NCBI RefSeq assembly: GCF_014652575.1
Contig: NZ_BMZB01000010.1
Location: 1 to 57,555, forward strand
DNA: 57,555 nucleotides
Direction: 5' to 3'
DNA from: Asticcacaulis endophyticus
Lineage (GTDB): Bacteria > Pseudomonadota > Alphaproteobacteria > Caulobacterales > Caulobacteraceae
This document shows positions 33,984 through 43,829 of this stretch, in pieces. The notes beneath the pieces are model-generated. The model was not told where the DNA came from, did no database searches, and worked only from the letters and a program-made list of their open reading frames with translations. Each line of letters begins with the position of its first letter. Position 1 is the stretch's first letter. The position numbers and the translations under genes were made by a program.

Positions 33984-36900
33984 ATGGAGCCGGTAGCTTG
34001 GCTTCACGACAATACGGATTTCGAAACTATGGATCAGGGGCGTCATGACGGGAAGGTTTCGTTATCGGCAGCACCCGACTTCCTGAAAGGCGAGGCGGAA
34101 CTGGCGCGGCTGATGCGGGCACATGACTGGGACAATACCCCGGTCGGGCCGCTCGAACTGTGGCCGCGCAGCCTAAAGACCGCCATCCGCATTATGCTGA
34201 CTTCACGTCAGCCGATCTGGGTAGGCTGGGGGCCGGAACTCATCTATTTTTACAATGATGCCTATAAGTCGATCATCGGCGGCAAGCACCCGTGGGCGCT
34301 GGGTAGGCCTGTGTCCGAGGTCTGGCGCGAAATTTGGTCCGATATCGAGCCTTTGCTGAATAAGGCTATGACCGGCGATGAAGGGATTTATGTCGAAGAC
34401 CAGCTTCTGATTATGGAGCGCAATGGCTACCCCGAAGAAACCTACTATACCTTTTCCTATAGCCCGATCCCCGATGATGACGGCGGCGTGGGCGGCATTA
34501 TCTGCGCCAATACAGACGATACCCAACGCGTGATCGGGGAGCGGCAACTGGCGTTGCTGCGCGATCTGGCCGCAAAAACCGCCAATTGCCGCACCGCCGA
34601 AGATGTGTTTGCTCAGGCGGATAAGGCCCTATGCTCAAACGCTCATGATATGCCGTTTAGCTTGTTTTACTGCCTGACCGGGGACGCGCCCAAGCTTAAG
34701 ATGGCGTGCGGCATGGATCAGGAACACGCGGCTGCCAATCCGTACATCTGGCCGATTGAGCAGATGCGCCGCACAGGTGCGGCGGTGATAGTCGATGATC
34801 TTTCGGCACAGTTTACTGACCTGCCAAACGGCGCCTGGGACAAGGCACCCACCCGCGCCGTTTTGCTGCCGGTCACCTTGTCGGGTGAGGCTCTGGCCGG
34901 GGTTTTAGTTGTCGGGCTTAGTCCATACCGGCTTTATGACGAGGCCTATGAGAGTTTTCTGCAACTGGTCACAGGCCAGATCGGCGCCAGTATCTCAAGT
35001 GCGACGGCGTTTGAAGCCGAAACCCGGCGGGCCGAGGCTCTGGCTGAGCTTGACCGCGCCAAGACGGCGTTTTTCTCCAATATCAGCCATGAGTTCCGAA
35101 CGCCGCTGACCTTGCTTTTGGGGCCGATCGAAGATGCGCTGGCCGACCATCAGACCATCCCCGATAACCGCATCCGCATGGATGTCGCCCACCGCAATGC
35201 GCTCAGGTTGCTGAAACTGGTCAATACCTTGCTGGATTTCGCCCGTATCGAGGCCGGACGGGCGGAGGCGGCCTTTGTGCCGACCGATCTGGGGGCGTTT
35301 ACGGCAGACCTTGCCTCGACGTTCCGTTCGGCCATGGATAAGGCAGACCTGACCTTCCGCATTGCGTGCGAGACCTTGCCCGAACTGGCCTATATTGACC
35401 GCGACATGTGGGAAAAGGTCGTGTTGAACCTGATTTCCAACGCGTTCAAATATACCCTGAAAGGTGAGGTGACGGTCAGCCTGAGACACACGGATCATCA
35501 GGCGGAACTGACGGTTGCCGATACCGGCGTTGGCATCTGCCCGCAGGAACTGCCGAATGTGTTCAAGCGCTTTCACCGTGTCGCCGGGACGGGGGGCCGT
35601 ACCTATGAAGGCAGCGGCATTGGTTTGTCGCTGGTGCAGGAACTGGTGGCTCTGCATGGTGGACGGGTTGAGGTCGATAGCGAACTGGGGGTGGGCAGCG
35701 CCTTTCGCGTGATCCTGCCGCTCGGCCGCAATCACCTGCCGGGGGCGCAAGTGCGTGATGACCGTGGTGGCCGTTCGGTCGCCGCCATCGGGGCCGAAGC
35801 CTATGTCGAAGAAGCCCTGCGCTGGCTGCCGGGGGATGTGCCCGCCCTGTCGCCGCCGTCGCACGGGGCCTCGACGCTGTTGCCGACCGAAGCGGCGGAC
35901 CATGATCACGCGACCGCCGGGGCCCGTATTGTCCTGGCCGACGATAATGCCGATATGCGCGACTATGTGCAGCGGCTGTTGTCAGCGCACTACGAAGTCG
36001 AGGCCGTGGCTGATGGCGAAGCGGCGTGGGCGGCGATCCTGCGTAAGGCGCCCGATCTGGTGCTGACCGATGTGATGATGCCACGCCTTGATGGCTTCGG
36101 CTTGCTTGCGCGATTGCGCACTTTTGAGGCCACGCACAAAATCCCGGTGGTGATGCTGTCGGCGCGGGCGGGCGAAGAGGCACGGGTCGAAGGGCTTGAG
36201 GCCGGGGTCGATGAATATCTGACCAAACCGTTCAGCGCGCGTGAACTGATGGCGCGGGTGCGCTCACAGCTTCAGATGGCCGCCCTGCGTCAGGAGGGGG
36301 AGGCGCGGGTGACGCGCGTGCTCGAAAGCCTTGATGACGGGGTGCAGGTGCTGGGGGCGGACTGGCGCTTTACCTATATGAACGCGGCGGCGCGGGCGGC
36401 CTTATCGGCGCAGGGCATTGATCCTGACACCCGCATCGGCCAGCACTATTGGGATGATGTCTTCCCAGACGCGCGGGGGACTGAGCTTGAGCGCAACCTG
36501 CGCAAGGTGATGACCGGGCGGGTCAGTGTCGCCTTTGAAAACTTTTATGAGCCCTGGCAAAAGTGGTTTGCCGTGCGCGCCTTTCCGGTCGAGGAAGGCG
36601 GCATTTCAATCTATTTTCAGGAAATCACGGAACGCAAACATGCCGAAGCCGCTCTGCGCGAAAGCGAGGAACGCTGGCGCGGTCTGACCGAAGCCATGCC
36701 GCAACTGGTGTGGGCGACGTCGGCTAACGGAGGGGTCGCCTATATGAACCGGCACTGGCAGTCCTATACCGGGCTGCCGCTGGAGCAGCTTATGGGGGAG
36801 GGCTGGGTTGAGGTTCTGCACCCCGATGACCGTGATCGCACGGTGCAGCACTGGGCCGACGCCGTGGCGGGGCGGGCAGCCTATGATATCGAATACCGTC

Positions 36901-38186
36901 TGCGCCGGTTTGACGGGGCTTATCGCTGGTTCAAGACACGCGGCGTCAGTGTGCGCGATGACGACGGTCAGGTGCGTATCTGGTACGGCACATGTACCGA
37001 CATTCAGGACTCGGTGGTGGCGCGGGAACAGGCCGAAAGTGCCAACCGTGCCAAGTCAGAATTCCTGGCCAATATGTCCCACGAAATCCGCACGCCCTTG
37101 AACGCGATTGTGGGTCTTACCAACATCATGCTGCATTACCGCACTCAGCCCGAAAAGCATGAGAAATACCTGCTGACGATGAAGGACAGCGCCGAAGCGC
37201 TGATGGACCTGATCAATGATGTGCTCGATTTTGCCAAGCTGGAGGCCGATAAGGTCGAACTGGACTATGGCCCGTGCGATCTGAAACAGGTGCTGGAAGA
37301 CAGCTTAAGCATCATCTCGGTTAAGGCGCAGGAAAAGGGGCTGGAACAAGCGCTCGATTATGACTTCGATCCGGATATGCGCTTTTATGCCGATGGCCTG
37401 CGTATCCGTCAGGTCGTGACCAATCTGTTGTCCAATGCGGTCAAGTTCACCGCGCACGGCGAAATTCGCATCAGCGCAAGTGGTGCGGTGCGGCCTGATG
37501 GGCTGGTTAATGTGCGCATTGGCGTGAAAGATACCGGCGTCGGTATTCCGCGCGATAAGGCCGAGCATATCTTCGATAAGTTCACTCAGGCCGATTCCTC
37601 GATCACCCGTAAGTTCGGCGGCACGGGGCTGGGTCTGGCGATAAGCCGTAAACTGTGTGAGGCGATGGACGGGCGTATCTGGGTCATCAGTGACACCGAT
37701 CAGGGCGCGGAGTTTTTTGTGGAGATTTCGCTAAAGCCGATGGCGGGCACAGCGGCGGTTCTGACTCCTGCCGAAGCCGCTGATGACGTGCCCGCCGGCG
37801 GGCAGGCGCGGATTCTGCTGGTCGAAGACTATGCGCCCAATACGCTGGTGGCGACGACCCTGCTGGAGACGCTCGGTTATCGCTACGACACCGCGCTGAA
37901 CGGTGAAGAGGCCGTGCGCAAATGGCAGGACGGGCGTTACGATGTTATCCTCATGGACGTTCAGATGCCCGATATCGATGGGTTTGAGGCCACGCGCCGC
38001 ATCCGGTTGCGACAGGCCGAGGATAGCCGTGAGCACACGCCGATCATCGCCATGACCGCCCATGCCCTGCACGGGGATAAGGAAAAATGTCTGGAAGCCG
38101 GGATGGATGATTACATCTCTAAGCCGTTCAATCCGCAGGAACTGAAAGCCAAGCTGTCAAAGCTGCTTAATGTGGCGAGTGCTTAA
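33984..38186 (+). CDS. Large hybrid histidine kinase with two kinase cores and two receivers
   Basis: A 1400-residue soluble protein. Order: PAS-like (about residues 40-180), GAF (about 190-335), HisKA with H369 (SHEFRTPL), ATPase (about 465-575), receiver with D696 (LTDVMMP), two PAS domains (about 775-885 and 890-1015), second HisKA with H1033 (SHEIRTPLNAI), ATPase (about 1130-1250), second receiver with D1325 (LMDVQMP). No membrane helix is seen, so it senses something in the cytoplasm. It looks like a fusion of two hybrid kinases and could run an internal phosphorelay. A Met at residue 16 (34029) is an alternative start. It is transcribed alone; no output regulator is adjacent. Confidence 0.9.
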   Translation: MEPVAWLHDNTDFETMDQGRHDGKVSLSAAPDFLKGEAELARLMRAHDWDNTPVGPLELWPRSLKTAIRIMLTSRQPIWVGWGPELIYFYNDAYKSIIGGKHPWALGRPVSEVWREIWSDIEPLLNKAMTGDEGIYVEDQLLIMERNGYPEETYYTFSYSPIPDDDGGVGGIICANTDDTQRVIGERQLALLRDLAAKTANCRTAEDVFAQADKALCSNAHDMPFSLFYCLTGDAPKLKMACGMDQEHAAANPYIWPIEQMRRTGAAVIVDDLSAQFTDLPNGAWDKAPTRAVLLPVTLSGEALAGVLVVGLSPYRLYDEAYESFLQLVTGQIGASISSATAFEAETRRAEALAELDRAKTAFFSNISHEFRTPLTLLLGPIEDALADHQTIPDNRIRMDVAHRNALRLLKLVNTLLDFARIEAGRAEAAFVPTDLGAFTADLASTFRSAMDKADLTFRIACETLPELAYIDRDMWEKVVLNLISNAFKYTLKGEVTVSLRHTDHQAELTVADTGVGICPQELPNVFKRFHRVAGTGGRTYEGSGIGLSLVQELVALHGGRVEVDSELGVGSAFRVILPLGRNHLPGAQVRDDRGGRSVAAIGAEAYVEEALRWLPGDVPALSPPSHGASTLLPTEAADHDHATAGARIVLADDNADMRDYVQRLLSAHYEVEAVADGEAAWAAILRKAPDLVLTDVMMPRLDGFGLLARLRTFEATHKIPVVMLSARAGEEARVEGLEAGVDEYLTKPFSARELMARVRSQLQMAALRQEGEARVTRVLESLDDGVQVLGADWRFTYMNAAARAALSAQGIDPDTRIGQHYWDDVFPDARGTELERNLRKVMTGRVSVAFENFYEPWQKWFAVRAFPVEEGGISIYFQEITERKHAEAALRESEERWRGLTEAMPQLVWATSANGGVAYMNRHWQSYTGLPLEQLMGEGWVEVLHPDDRDRTVQHWADAVAGRAAYDIEYRLRRFDGAYRWFKTRGVSVRDDDGQVRIWYGTCTDIQDSVVAREQAESANRAKSEFLANMSHEIRTPLNAIVGLTNIMLHYRTQPEKHEKYLLTMKDSAEALMDLINDVLDFAKLEADKVELDYGPCDLKQVLEDSLSIISVKAQEKGLEQALDYDFDPDMRFYADGLRIRQVVTNLLSNAVKFTAHGEIRISASGAVRPDGLVNVRIGVKDTGVGIPRDKAEHIFDKFTQADSSITRKFGGTGLGLAISRKLCEAMDGRIWVISDTDQGAEFFVEISLKPMAGTAAVLTPAEAADDVPAGGQARILLVEDYAPNTLVATTLLETLGYRYDTALNGEEAVRKWQDGRYDVILMDVQMPDIDGFEATRRIRLRQAEDSREHTPIIAMTAHALHGDKEKCLEAGMDDYISKPFNPQELKAKLSKLLNVASA

Positions 38187-38193
38187 ATTTGAC

Positions 38194-38237
38194 GCGCATT
38201 TGATTCCGAAAACCGCTTCACACTTTTCGGAATGCGC
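38194..38237. repeat. Intergenic palindrome between convergent genes
   Basis: ATTCCGAAAA-CCGCTTCACAC-TTTTCGGAAT, a perfect 10-bp stem, flanked by GCGC on both sides. Palindromes of this sequence type (CCGAAAACCG...TTTTCGGAATGCGC) are, as I recall, dispersed in alphaproteobacterial genomes. There is no T-run. It separates the hybrid-kinase stop from the small membrane-protein stop. Confidence 0.55.
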
Positions 38238-38238
38238 T

Positions 38239-38409
38239 CTAACCAAAATACATCACGGCATAGGCCGCACCAATAATGCCGGCGATCATCAGGGCAATGA
38301 TCAGCGGTGCGCCCAGTTTCGGGGATTGCTGACCGATATAGTCATCTTGATATTCGCGCGGGCAGTTTTGGGGGGCGTTAGGGGCGGACGGCGGTGTTTG
38401 ATCGGACAT
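38239..38409 (-). CDS. Small single-helix membrane protein
   Basis: A 56-residue protein: a polar N-terminus rich in Pro/Asn (MSDQTPPSAPNAPQ, then a REYQDDYIGQQ segment) followed by one hydrophobic helix (about residues 34-55) ending FG. The coding look is good despite its size: a clean charged-then-hydrophobic layout and a stop just before the palindrome. No family recognised. It is convergent with the hybrid kinase. Confidence 0.6.
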   Translation of the reverse strand: MSDQTPPSAPNAPQNCPREYQDDYIGQQSPKLGAPLIIALMIAGIIGAAYAVMYFG

Positions 38410-38537
38410 GAGCGCTTACCAACTGCTGTTTGAAACCGGCCCCACCCTCATATTACCGAGACTGGCGGCGACCTGATAAGCGGGCAATGTGGTTTGGTGC
38501 CATTGATAATAAAGAGGCTTTATTTATCAGGCGGTTT

Positions 38538-38762
38538 TCAAAAGCTGGCAGCCCCCAAAACATGACAGCCCATGGAATAGACCATAAGGATTTTCGGCAC
38601 CCGCGTTCTGGGCAAAGCTGCGCGCCCGCAGGCATCGTAGAGATGACCTGAAATCTCAAAATGTGCGGAATTGTGCGGGCATTGAACTGCGGTCAGCGGG
38701 CCGCGTAGACCCTGCACTTCGACCAAAGCGCCGTCATAAAGCCGGATACGCAAATTCACCAT
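38538..38762 (-). CDS. Possible small hypothetical protein
   Basis: A 74-codon frame from ATG 38762 beginning MVNLRIRLYDGALVEVQGLRG, which reads like a real beta-strand N-terminus. The second half is less protein-like and no strong ribosome binding site is present. The rest of the 410-base gap (38410-38819) holds no other supported gene apart from the LexA box. Kept at low confidence. Confidence 0.3.
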   Translation of the reverse strand: MVNLRIRLYDGALVEVQGLRGPLTAVQCPHNSAHFEISGHLYDACGRAALPRTRVPKILMVYSMGCHVLGAASF

Positions 38763-38791
38763 CAAACAATCACATTTGCATTATGTATGTA

Positions 38792-38806
38792 GAACATATA
38801 TAGAAC
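38792..38806. promoter_or_regulatory. LexA (SOS) box of alphaproteobacterial type
   Basis: GAAC-ATATATA-GAAC, the exact alphaproteobacterial LexA site (GTTC-N7-GTTC on the other strand), 14 bases before the ATG of the FAN1-exonuclease gene. Bound LexA here would cover the promoter and start region. Confidence 0.75.
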
Positions 38807-38819
38807 AGTTATCCCGATC

Positions 38820-40934
38820 ATGAGACCTGTGCAAGCCCTTTTACCGCCGACATACTACCACACCCATTTCCGGGAGATGATGGCGTTTGTCACCGGTTTA
38901 TACGGCGACGGGCTGGGCTTGGATGAGCGCGAATTTATGGCGCGATTTGAGCAACTGGGTGAGCCGGCGCAATGTCTTTATATCCGGATGGTCAATCGCA
39001 AGACCGCGATTTTCCGTATGCGCGATCTCAACTATCCGGAAATCGGTGATATTGCGGCCGCTATGGATCAACTCACCCGCCACGGATTTGTGCGCGGGCT
39101 GGAATGTGGCGATTACCGCGCCTGCCTTGACAGTATGACCAAGCCTGATCTGGTGCGGCTGGCCAAGGTGGCGGGCCTGCCCGATATGCGTAGCAACTGG
39201 TCGAAGGGCGATATGGTCGCCTATGTCCATGACCTGTTAAGCTATGATAATTTTACCGAGATTGAGGACATTGGGGCCAGTTTCGTGCCGCACTTTCGCG
39301 AGCGGGTCGGGTTTTTGCTCTATCTCTATTTTGGCAAGCTTAATGACAATCTGATCGATTTTACCCTGCGTGATCTGGGCATTTTGTCGGTTAAGGCGCG
39401 CGAGACTCACGCTGCCAGATTCGAAAGTGTCGACGATGCGCGGGCCGGTTATTTCTACCGTCAGCGCTTGAGCGAGCTTAAGGCCAAAGGGATCGATCCC
39501 AATCCTTTAGCCGCGCAGATCGAGACCTTTCCGGCGGCCCTGAGCGATCACAGTCAGGGTTTGCGCGATCGTCTGCTGTACCGGCTGGGGCAGGGGTTTG
39601 AGGCGTGCAAAGATTATGGGCGCGCGCTTGATCTTTATGGCCGCTCGCAGGCGTTTGACAGTCAGGAACGGCGCATCCGGCTGCTGTATGCGCAAGGGGC
39701 CGTCGATGAGGTTAAGGCGCTGCTGGATGATATCATGGCCAATCCGGCCCATGACGAAGCCTATATCTTTGCCGACGATTTCTATAGCCGCAAATTCGGC
39801 GGGCGGCGCACCGGAGTGCTTACCGAATTGCTGCGCTCAGGCCGGACGGTGGTGGTCGATGATCTATATCGCGGCTACCCGGAGGCGGGGGCCATTCAGG
39901 CCCTGAGCGCCGAAGGCTGGCGCGGTTATCATGTCGAAAACACCCTGTGGCCTTCGCTATTCTGGCGGGTATTTCATGACGAACTAAGCACCGCGCCGGT
40001 GTGCAATGATTTTGACCCGGTGCCGAAATGCCTGCGCGACGGCCGGTTTCATATCGACTATGCCGATGCCGTGGTGGCCAAGATTGCGGCAGTGCGGGAC
40101 GGACACATCGCCGACATCTTGACGCCTGCCAGACCGCCGGATCAGGAGGAGGAGCGCCTGTGGGGTGAGGTGATCGATGCGTTTGTGGCCCATGCCGCTC
40201 CGTGCGCCATAGCCACGGTGCTTGAGGCGTTCGCGCACAACTATTACGGCCTGCGCGATGGCTTTCCGGATCTGTTACTGATCAGGGGCGACGAAGTGCG
40301 CTTTGTCGAGGTCAAGGCCGAGGGTGATCAGATCCGGCGCAACCAGTTGGCGCGGCTGAATCTGTTGAAATCAGCCGGTTTTGACGTTGAAATTGTGCGC
40401 CTCAGCTACCGCATTGATCCGCAGCAAACCTATGTCGTGGTCGATGTCGAAACGACCGGTGGCCGCAGCATTTATGACCGGGTTACTGAAATCGGCGCGG
40501 TCAAGGTGCGCGGTGGTGAGGTCATCGATGTTTGGCAAAGTCTGATCAATCCTAAGCGACCGATACCGGCCTTTATCACCGAACTGACCGGCATTACCCA
40601 TGACATGGTGCGTGACGCGCCGACCTTTGATCAGGTGGCCGATGCGTTCGCTGACTTTATGGAGGGCGCGATCTTTGTCGCCCACAATGTCAATTTCGAC
40701 TACGGCTTGATCTCAGCGGAATACCGGCGCATCGGGCGCGGATTTAAACACCCAAAGCTTTGCACCTGCGCGTCGATGCGCAAGCACTATCCCGGCCTGT
40801 CAGCCTATGGTCTTGCCCCATTGTCGCGGGAATTTGGCATTGAGTTGATCGGGCATCACCGGGCGCTGAACGATGCCCATGCGGCGGCGGGTTTGCTGGC
40901 GCTGGTCAATGAACAAAGGGCCCTTAAGGAATGA
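38820..40934 (+). CDS. FAN1-like VRR-NUC nuclease fused to a DEDDh 3'-5' exonuclease
   Basis: A 704-residue fusion. Residues 1-530 match bacterial FAN1, a structure-specific nuclease that unhooks DNA interstrand cross-links: an N-terminal helical region, a SAP-like segment (about 105-135, KPDLVRLAKVAGLP), a TPR-like middle (about 240-320) and the VRR-NUC core with D484 (GFPDLLL), E497 and K499 (VEVKAEGD). Residues 538-700 are a DnaQ/PolC-type exonuclease with all five DEDDh residues: D542 and E544 (VDVETTGG), D627 (NVNFDYG), H680 and D685 (HHRALNDAH). Bacterial FAN1 proteins I know are about 550 residues and lack the exonuclease. A perfect LexA box 14 bases upstream implies SOS induction. The 3-prime end overlaps the convergent phytochrome gene by 11 bases. 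Confidence 0.88.
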   Translation: MRPVQALLPPTYYHTHFREMMAFVTGLYGDGLGLDEREFMARFEQLGEPAQCLYIRMVNRKTAIFRMRDLNYPEIGDIAAAMDQLTRHGFVRGLECGDYRACLDSMTKPDLVRLAKVAGLPDMRSNWSKGDMVAYVHDLLSYDNFTEIEDIGASFVPHFRERVGFLLYLYFGKLNDNLIDFTLRDLGILSVKARETHAARFESVDDARAGYFYRQRLSELKAKGIDPNPLAAQIETFPAALSDHSQGLRDRLLYRLGQGFEACKDYGRALDLYGRSQAFDSQERRIRLLYAQGAVDEVKALLDDIMANPAHDEAYIFADDFYSRKFGGRRTGVLTELLRSGRTVVVDDLYRGYPEAGAIQALSAEGWRGYHVENTLWPSLFWRVFHDELSTAPVCNDFDPVPKCLRDGRFHIDYADAVVAKIAAVRDGHIADILTPARPPDQEEERLWGEVIDAFVAHAAPCAIATVLEAFAHNYYGLRDGFPDLLLIRGDEVRFVEVKAEGDQIRRNQLARLNLLKSAGFDVEIVRLSYRIDPQQTYVVVDVETTGGRSIYDRVTEIGAVKVRGGEVIDVWQSLINPKRPIPAFITELTGITHDMVRDAPTFDQVADAFADFMEGAIFVAHNVNFDYGLISAEYRRIGRGFKHPKLCTCASMRKHYPGLSAYGLAPLSREFGIELIGHHRALNDAHAAAGLLALVNEQRALKE

Positions 40935-43626
40935 ATTTGGCCACGATCTGCTCGAAATCATCAAGGCTGAACGGTTTGGCAATATAACCGTCCATGCCCA
41001 TGTCATAGCACTTTTGGGCGGCATCCCCCAGTGCATGAGCGGTCATACCGATTATGCGCGCGCCCTGGCCACTCGTTTTGACCTTAAGGCTGTCGGCTTC
41101 GATCCGGCGGATGGCCTGCGTGGCTTCATAGCCGTCCAGCCGCGGCAGGTTGATATCCATCAGGATCAGGTCATAGCTGCCGCGCGCAAAGGCCGAAACC
41201 GCCGCTTCGCCATCCTTGGCGATGTCGATCTCATAGCCCAGATTCTCCAGCAGGGTGCGCGCTACTAATACATTCGCTTCATAGTCTTCGACCAGAAGGA
41301 TATTGCGCCGATTTGGCATTACGATCGACGATGACTTAACCGGGCGGGGTGTCGGAATGCTGACCTTTGGCGGATGGGCGGTGGCGATGTGGCTGATCAG
41401 CGGCAGGCGCACTTCAAACGTGCTGCCCTGACCCAAGGTACTGACGACCTTTATATCGCCCGACATCAGTTCAACCAGTTTCTTGGTAATGGTCAGCCCA
41501 AGCCCTGTACCGCCAAAGCGGCGGGTGATGGTGTCATCGGCCTGCGCATAGGGGTTGAAGATACGCGCGATCTGATCTTCGGACATGCCGATGCCGGTGT
41601 CGGCAATCGTCAGCGTCAGCCAGGCACCGCCCTTATCGGACAGGCAGTCTACGGCGATATTGACCTGCCCGGTATCGGTGTATTTGATGGCGTTGCCGAC
41701 CAGATTGACCAGAATTTGGCGCAATCTGACCCCATCGCTCAGGAAATATTCAGGCACGTCGGACGCGATAGTGGTGCGCAGGGCAATGTGTTTTTCGAGC
41801 GCGCGCGGCGTCAGCATGGTCGCCACATCACCCAGTTCGCGGCGGATGTCGGTGGCCCGTGTCTCCAGCGTCAGTTCGCCCGCCTCGATCTTGGACAGGT
41901 CGAGTGAATTGTTGATAATGTTGAGCAGGGCATCGGAACTGATCCCCAGCGTAGACACGAGCTGTTTTTGTTTGTCGTTGAAATTGCCCTGCCGGTCGAG
42001 GATGGCGGCAATGCCGATGATCGCATTTAGCGGTGTGCGTAACTCATGGCTCATATGGGCCAGAAACTCGGTCTTGGCGGCATTGGCGCGATCGGCGTTC
42101 AGGCGGGCGTTTTGCGCCAGTATGCCGATAATGGCGTGGACCATTTCGATATCATCCAGCGACCAGTCCACGGCGTCGTTCTGGACCTCTTCTTTCCAGA
42201 CTTTAAATGAGCTGCGCGGCATCAGCCGATGGCCGGCGCGGGTCTCGGTCACTGTCTTCTCAGGCTTGCCGGCCCAGGTGACCTTCTCGACCTGACTGTC
42301 GCGCCGCCAAATTATGTATTCGCCGCGACCCATATTGATCGGGGCGGCCAACAGTCCGCCTTTCCATTCACGCAGGTCATTCTTGTCGGCAAAGAAGCGA
42401 TCAACGGCGCGCGTCTTAAACACGGACGCCGGGTTGTGGCTATCCAGCCAGTTGACCAGTTGTTCAATGGCGGCTTTGGGTGGCATCCGACCGAAGCTGT
42501 CGCAGCGGTCGCGCCGCCAGATGGTGAGGCCATCGGCTTTGAGCGCATCCATGATATCGAGATGCTGACGGCCAATCAGTTCAGACAGTTCGTGATTGCC
42601 AAGCAGGGCCGTGGATATCCGCTCAAGGATCGACTTGCGCTGTTCTCTGGCGGTGATATCGGCCAATTCGCTCATCGACGACAGGTGGGCGGAGAACACA
42701 TGGCCCATGATTTCCGATACCAGCCGCACCGTGTAAGGCACATGATGCGGCGAATTGTGGTGGCAAGCAATCAGGCCCCAGAACCGGCCGTTTTGAAAGA
42801 CGGAAATCGACATCGAGGCCTTAACACCCATATTGGCCAGATACTGCACATGAATAGGCGAGACGCTGCGCAACATGCACAACGACATATCGAGCGGCGC
42901 GCCGGTTTCAGGATTGATATCGGGCACCAGCGCCACCGGAGCGTAAGAAATATCCGAAATCTGGCGGATAAAGCTCTTCATATAGAGCGCACGGGCCTGT
43001 GCCGGGATATCGGACGCCGGAAAATGCAGGCCCAGATAGCTGGGCATATGGTCGGCGCGGGACTCAGACACGACCTGACCGTTCCAGACATCATCGAACC
43101 TGTAGAGCATCACCCGGTCAAAGCCGGTAATATCGCGGACACTGGCGGTCACATAATCGAACAACTCGTTCAGGGTGCGCGGTGCGCGAATGCCGATGGT
43201 GAAGGTGCGCATTTCATCGTGGAACGCATGGTCGGGCAGAAGAGCCTGATGGCGAAATTCCAGCTCAACAACCAGTAGCGGGCCGGAATAATGACAGATA
43301 GCGTCGAAATCGCGCTCGCCCAGTCTGACGACCGTTGAGCGCATCGGCTGAAGCTCGCCGTCGCGGGCGACTTGCAGCAAGTAATCAACCTGCGCCTTGC
43401 CGATCAGATCATCAAGTGAAGTGCCGAGCACATCTGGTGGGACTGTGCCCAAAATGACCCCAACATTGGCGCTGACCTGCACGATGACGCGGCCTTCGGG
43501 GCGGACGGCAAACAGCAGACCATAAGGCTGAATGGAGCCCGGAATGTGGATAGGTTCGCGCTCGCAGGTTTGCAGCGCCGCGTCCAGTTCAGACTCACTC
43601 AGTTCTTCCCGTTGTTTATACGGCAT
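40924..43626 (-). CDS. Bacteriophytochrome hybrid histidine kinase
   Basis: A 900-residue red/far-red photoreceptor. PAS domain with the biliverdin-binding C21 (LQTCEREPIHIPGSIQPYG), GAF with PASDIP (D206), H259 (SPIHVQYL) and H290, PHY domain with its tongue (PRSSFKVW at about 470-477), HisKA with H527 (SHELRTPLN), ATPase domain (GTGLGLTI), and a C-terminal receiver (about 770-895; LMDINLP). All residues needed for biliverdin attachment and Pr/Pfr switching are present. GGAGAG precedes the ATG. No haem oxygenase gene lies within the window, so biliverdin must come from elsewhere. The attached receiver suggests a phosphorelay to a separate protein. Confidence 0.94.
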   Translation of the reverse strand: MPYKQREELSESELDAALQTCEREPIHIPGSIQPYGLLFAVRPEGRVIVQVSANVGVILGTVPPDVLGTSLDDLIGKAQVDYLLQVARDGELQPMRSTVVRLGERDFDAICHYSGPLLVVELEFRHQALLPDHAFHDEMRTFTIGIRAPRTLNELFDYVTASVRDITGFDRVMLYRFDDVWNGQVVSESRADHMPSYLGLHFPASDIPAQARALYMKSFIRQISDISYAPVALVPDINPETGAPLDMSLCMLRSVSPIHVQYLANMGVKASMSISVFQNGRFWGLIACHHNSPHHVPYTVRLVSEIMGHVFSAHLSSMSELADITAREQRKSILERISTALLGNHELSELIGRQHLDIMDALKADGLTIWRRDRCDSFGRMPPKAAIEQLVNWLDSHNPASVFKTRAVDRFFADKNDLREWKGGLLAAPINMGRGEYIIWRRDSQVEKVTWAGKPEKTVTETRAGHRLMPRSSFKVWKEEVQNDAVDWSLDDIEMVHAIIGILAQNARLNADRANAAKTEFLAHMSHELRTPLNAIIGIAAILDRQGNFNDKQKQLVSTLGISSDALLNIINNSLDLSKIEAGELTLETRATDIRRELGDVATMLTPRALEKHIALRTTIASDVPEYFLSDGVRLRQILVNLVGNAIKYTDTGQVNIAVDCLSDKGGAWLTLTIADTGIGMSEDQIARIFNPYAQADDTITRRFGGTGLGLTITKKLVELMSGDIKVVSTLGQGSTFEVRLPLISHIATAHPPKVSIPTPRPVKSSSIVMPNRRNILLVEDYEANVLVARTLLENLGYEIDIAKDGEAAVSAFARGSYDLILMDINLPRLDGYEATQAIRRIEADSLKVKTSGQGARIIGMTAHALGDAAQKCYDMGMDGYIAKPFSLDDFEQIVAKFIP

Positions 43627-43829
43627 ATAGCTCTCCGGGATGATGTAAATGATGGGCGGAACGCGGCCGTTCCGAGGGCGAAATATGAAATTATTTCATA
43701 CAATCAACATTCAACCGCTCGCCTGAGCATCATAATTGAATATTTGCAGACCGTTATACATCTTTCCTAGGAATTGTATGTGCACTTGTGCGCATACCGG
43801 GTCTATCGCAGGGAATGGGTGAGGCAAAC

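Noticed and set aside
38430-38651. A 73-codon plus-strand frame before the SOS gene
   Set aside because: It is antisense to an equally long frame on the other strand, lacks a ribosome binding site and has no protein-like pattern.
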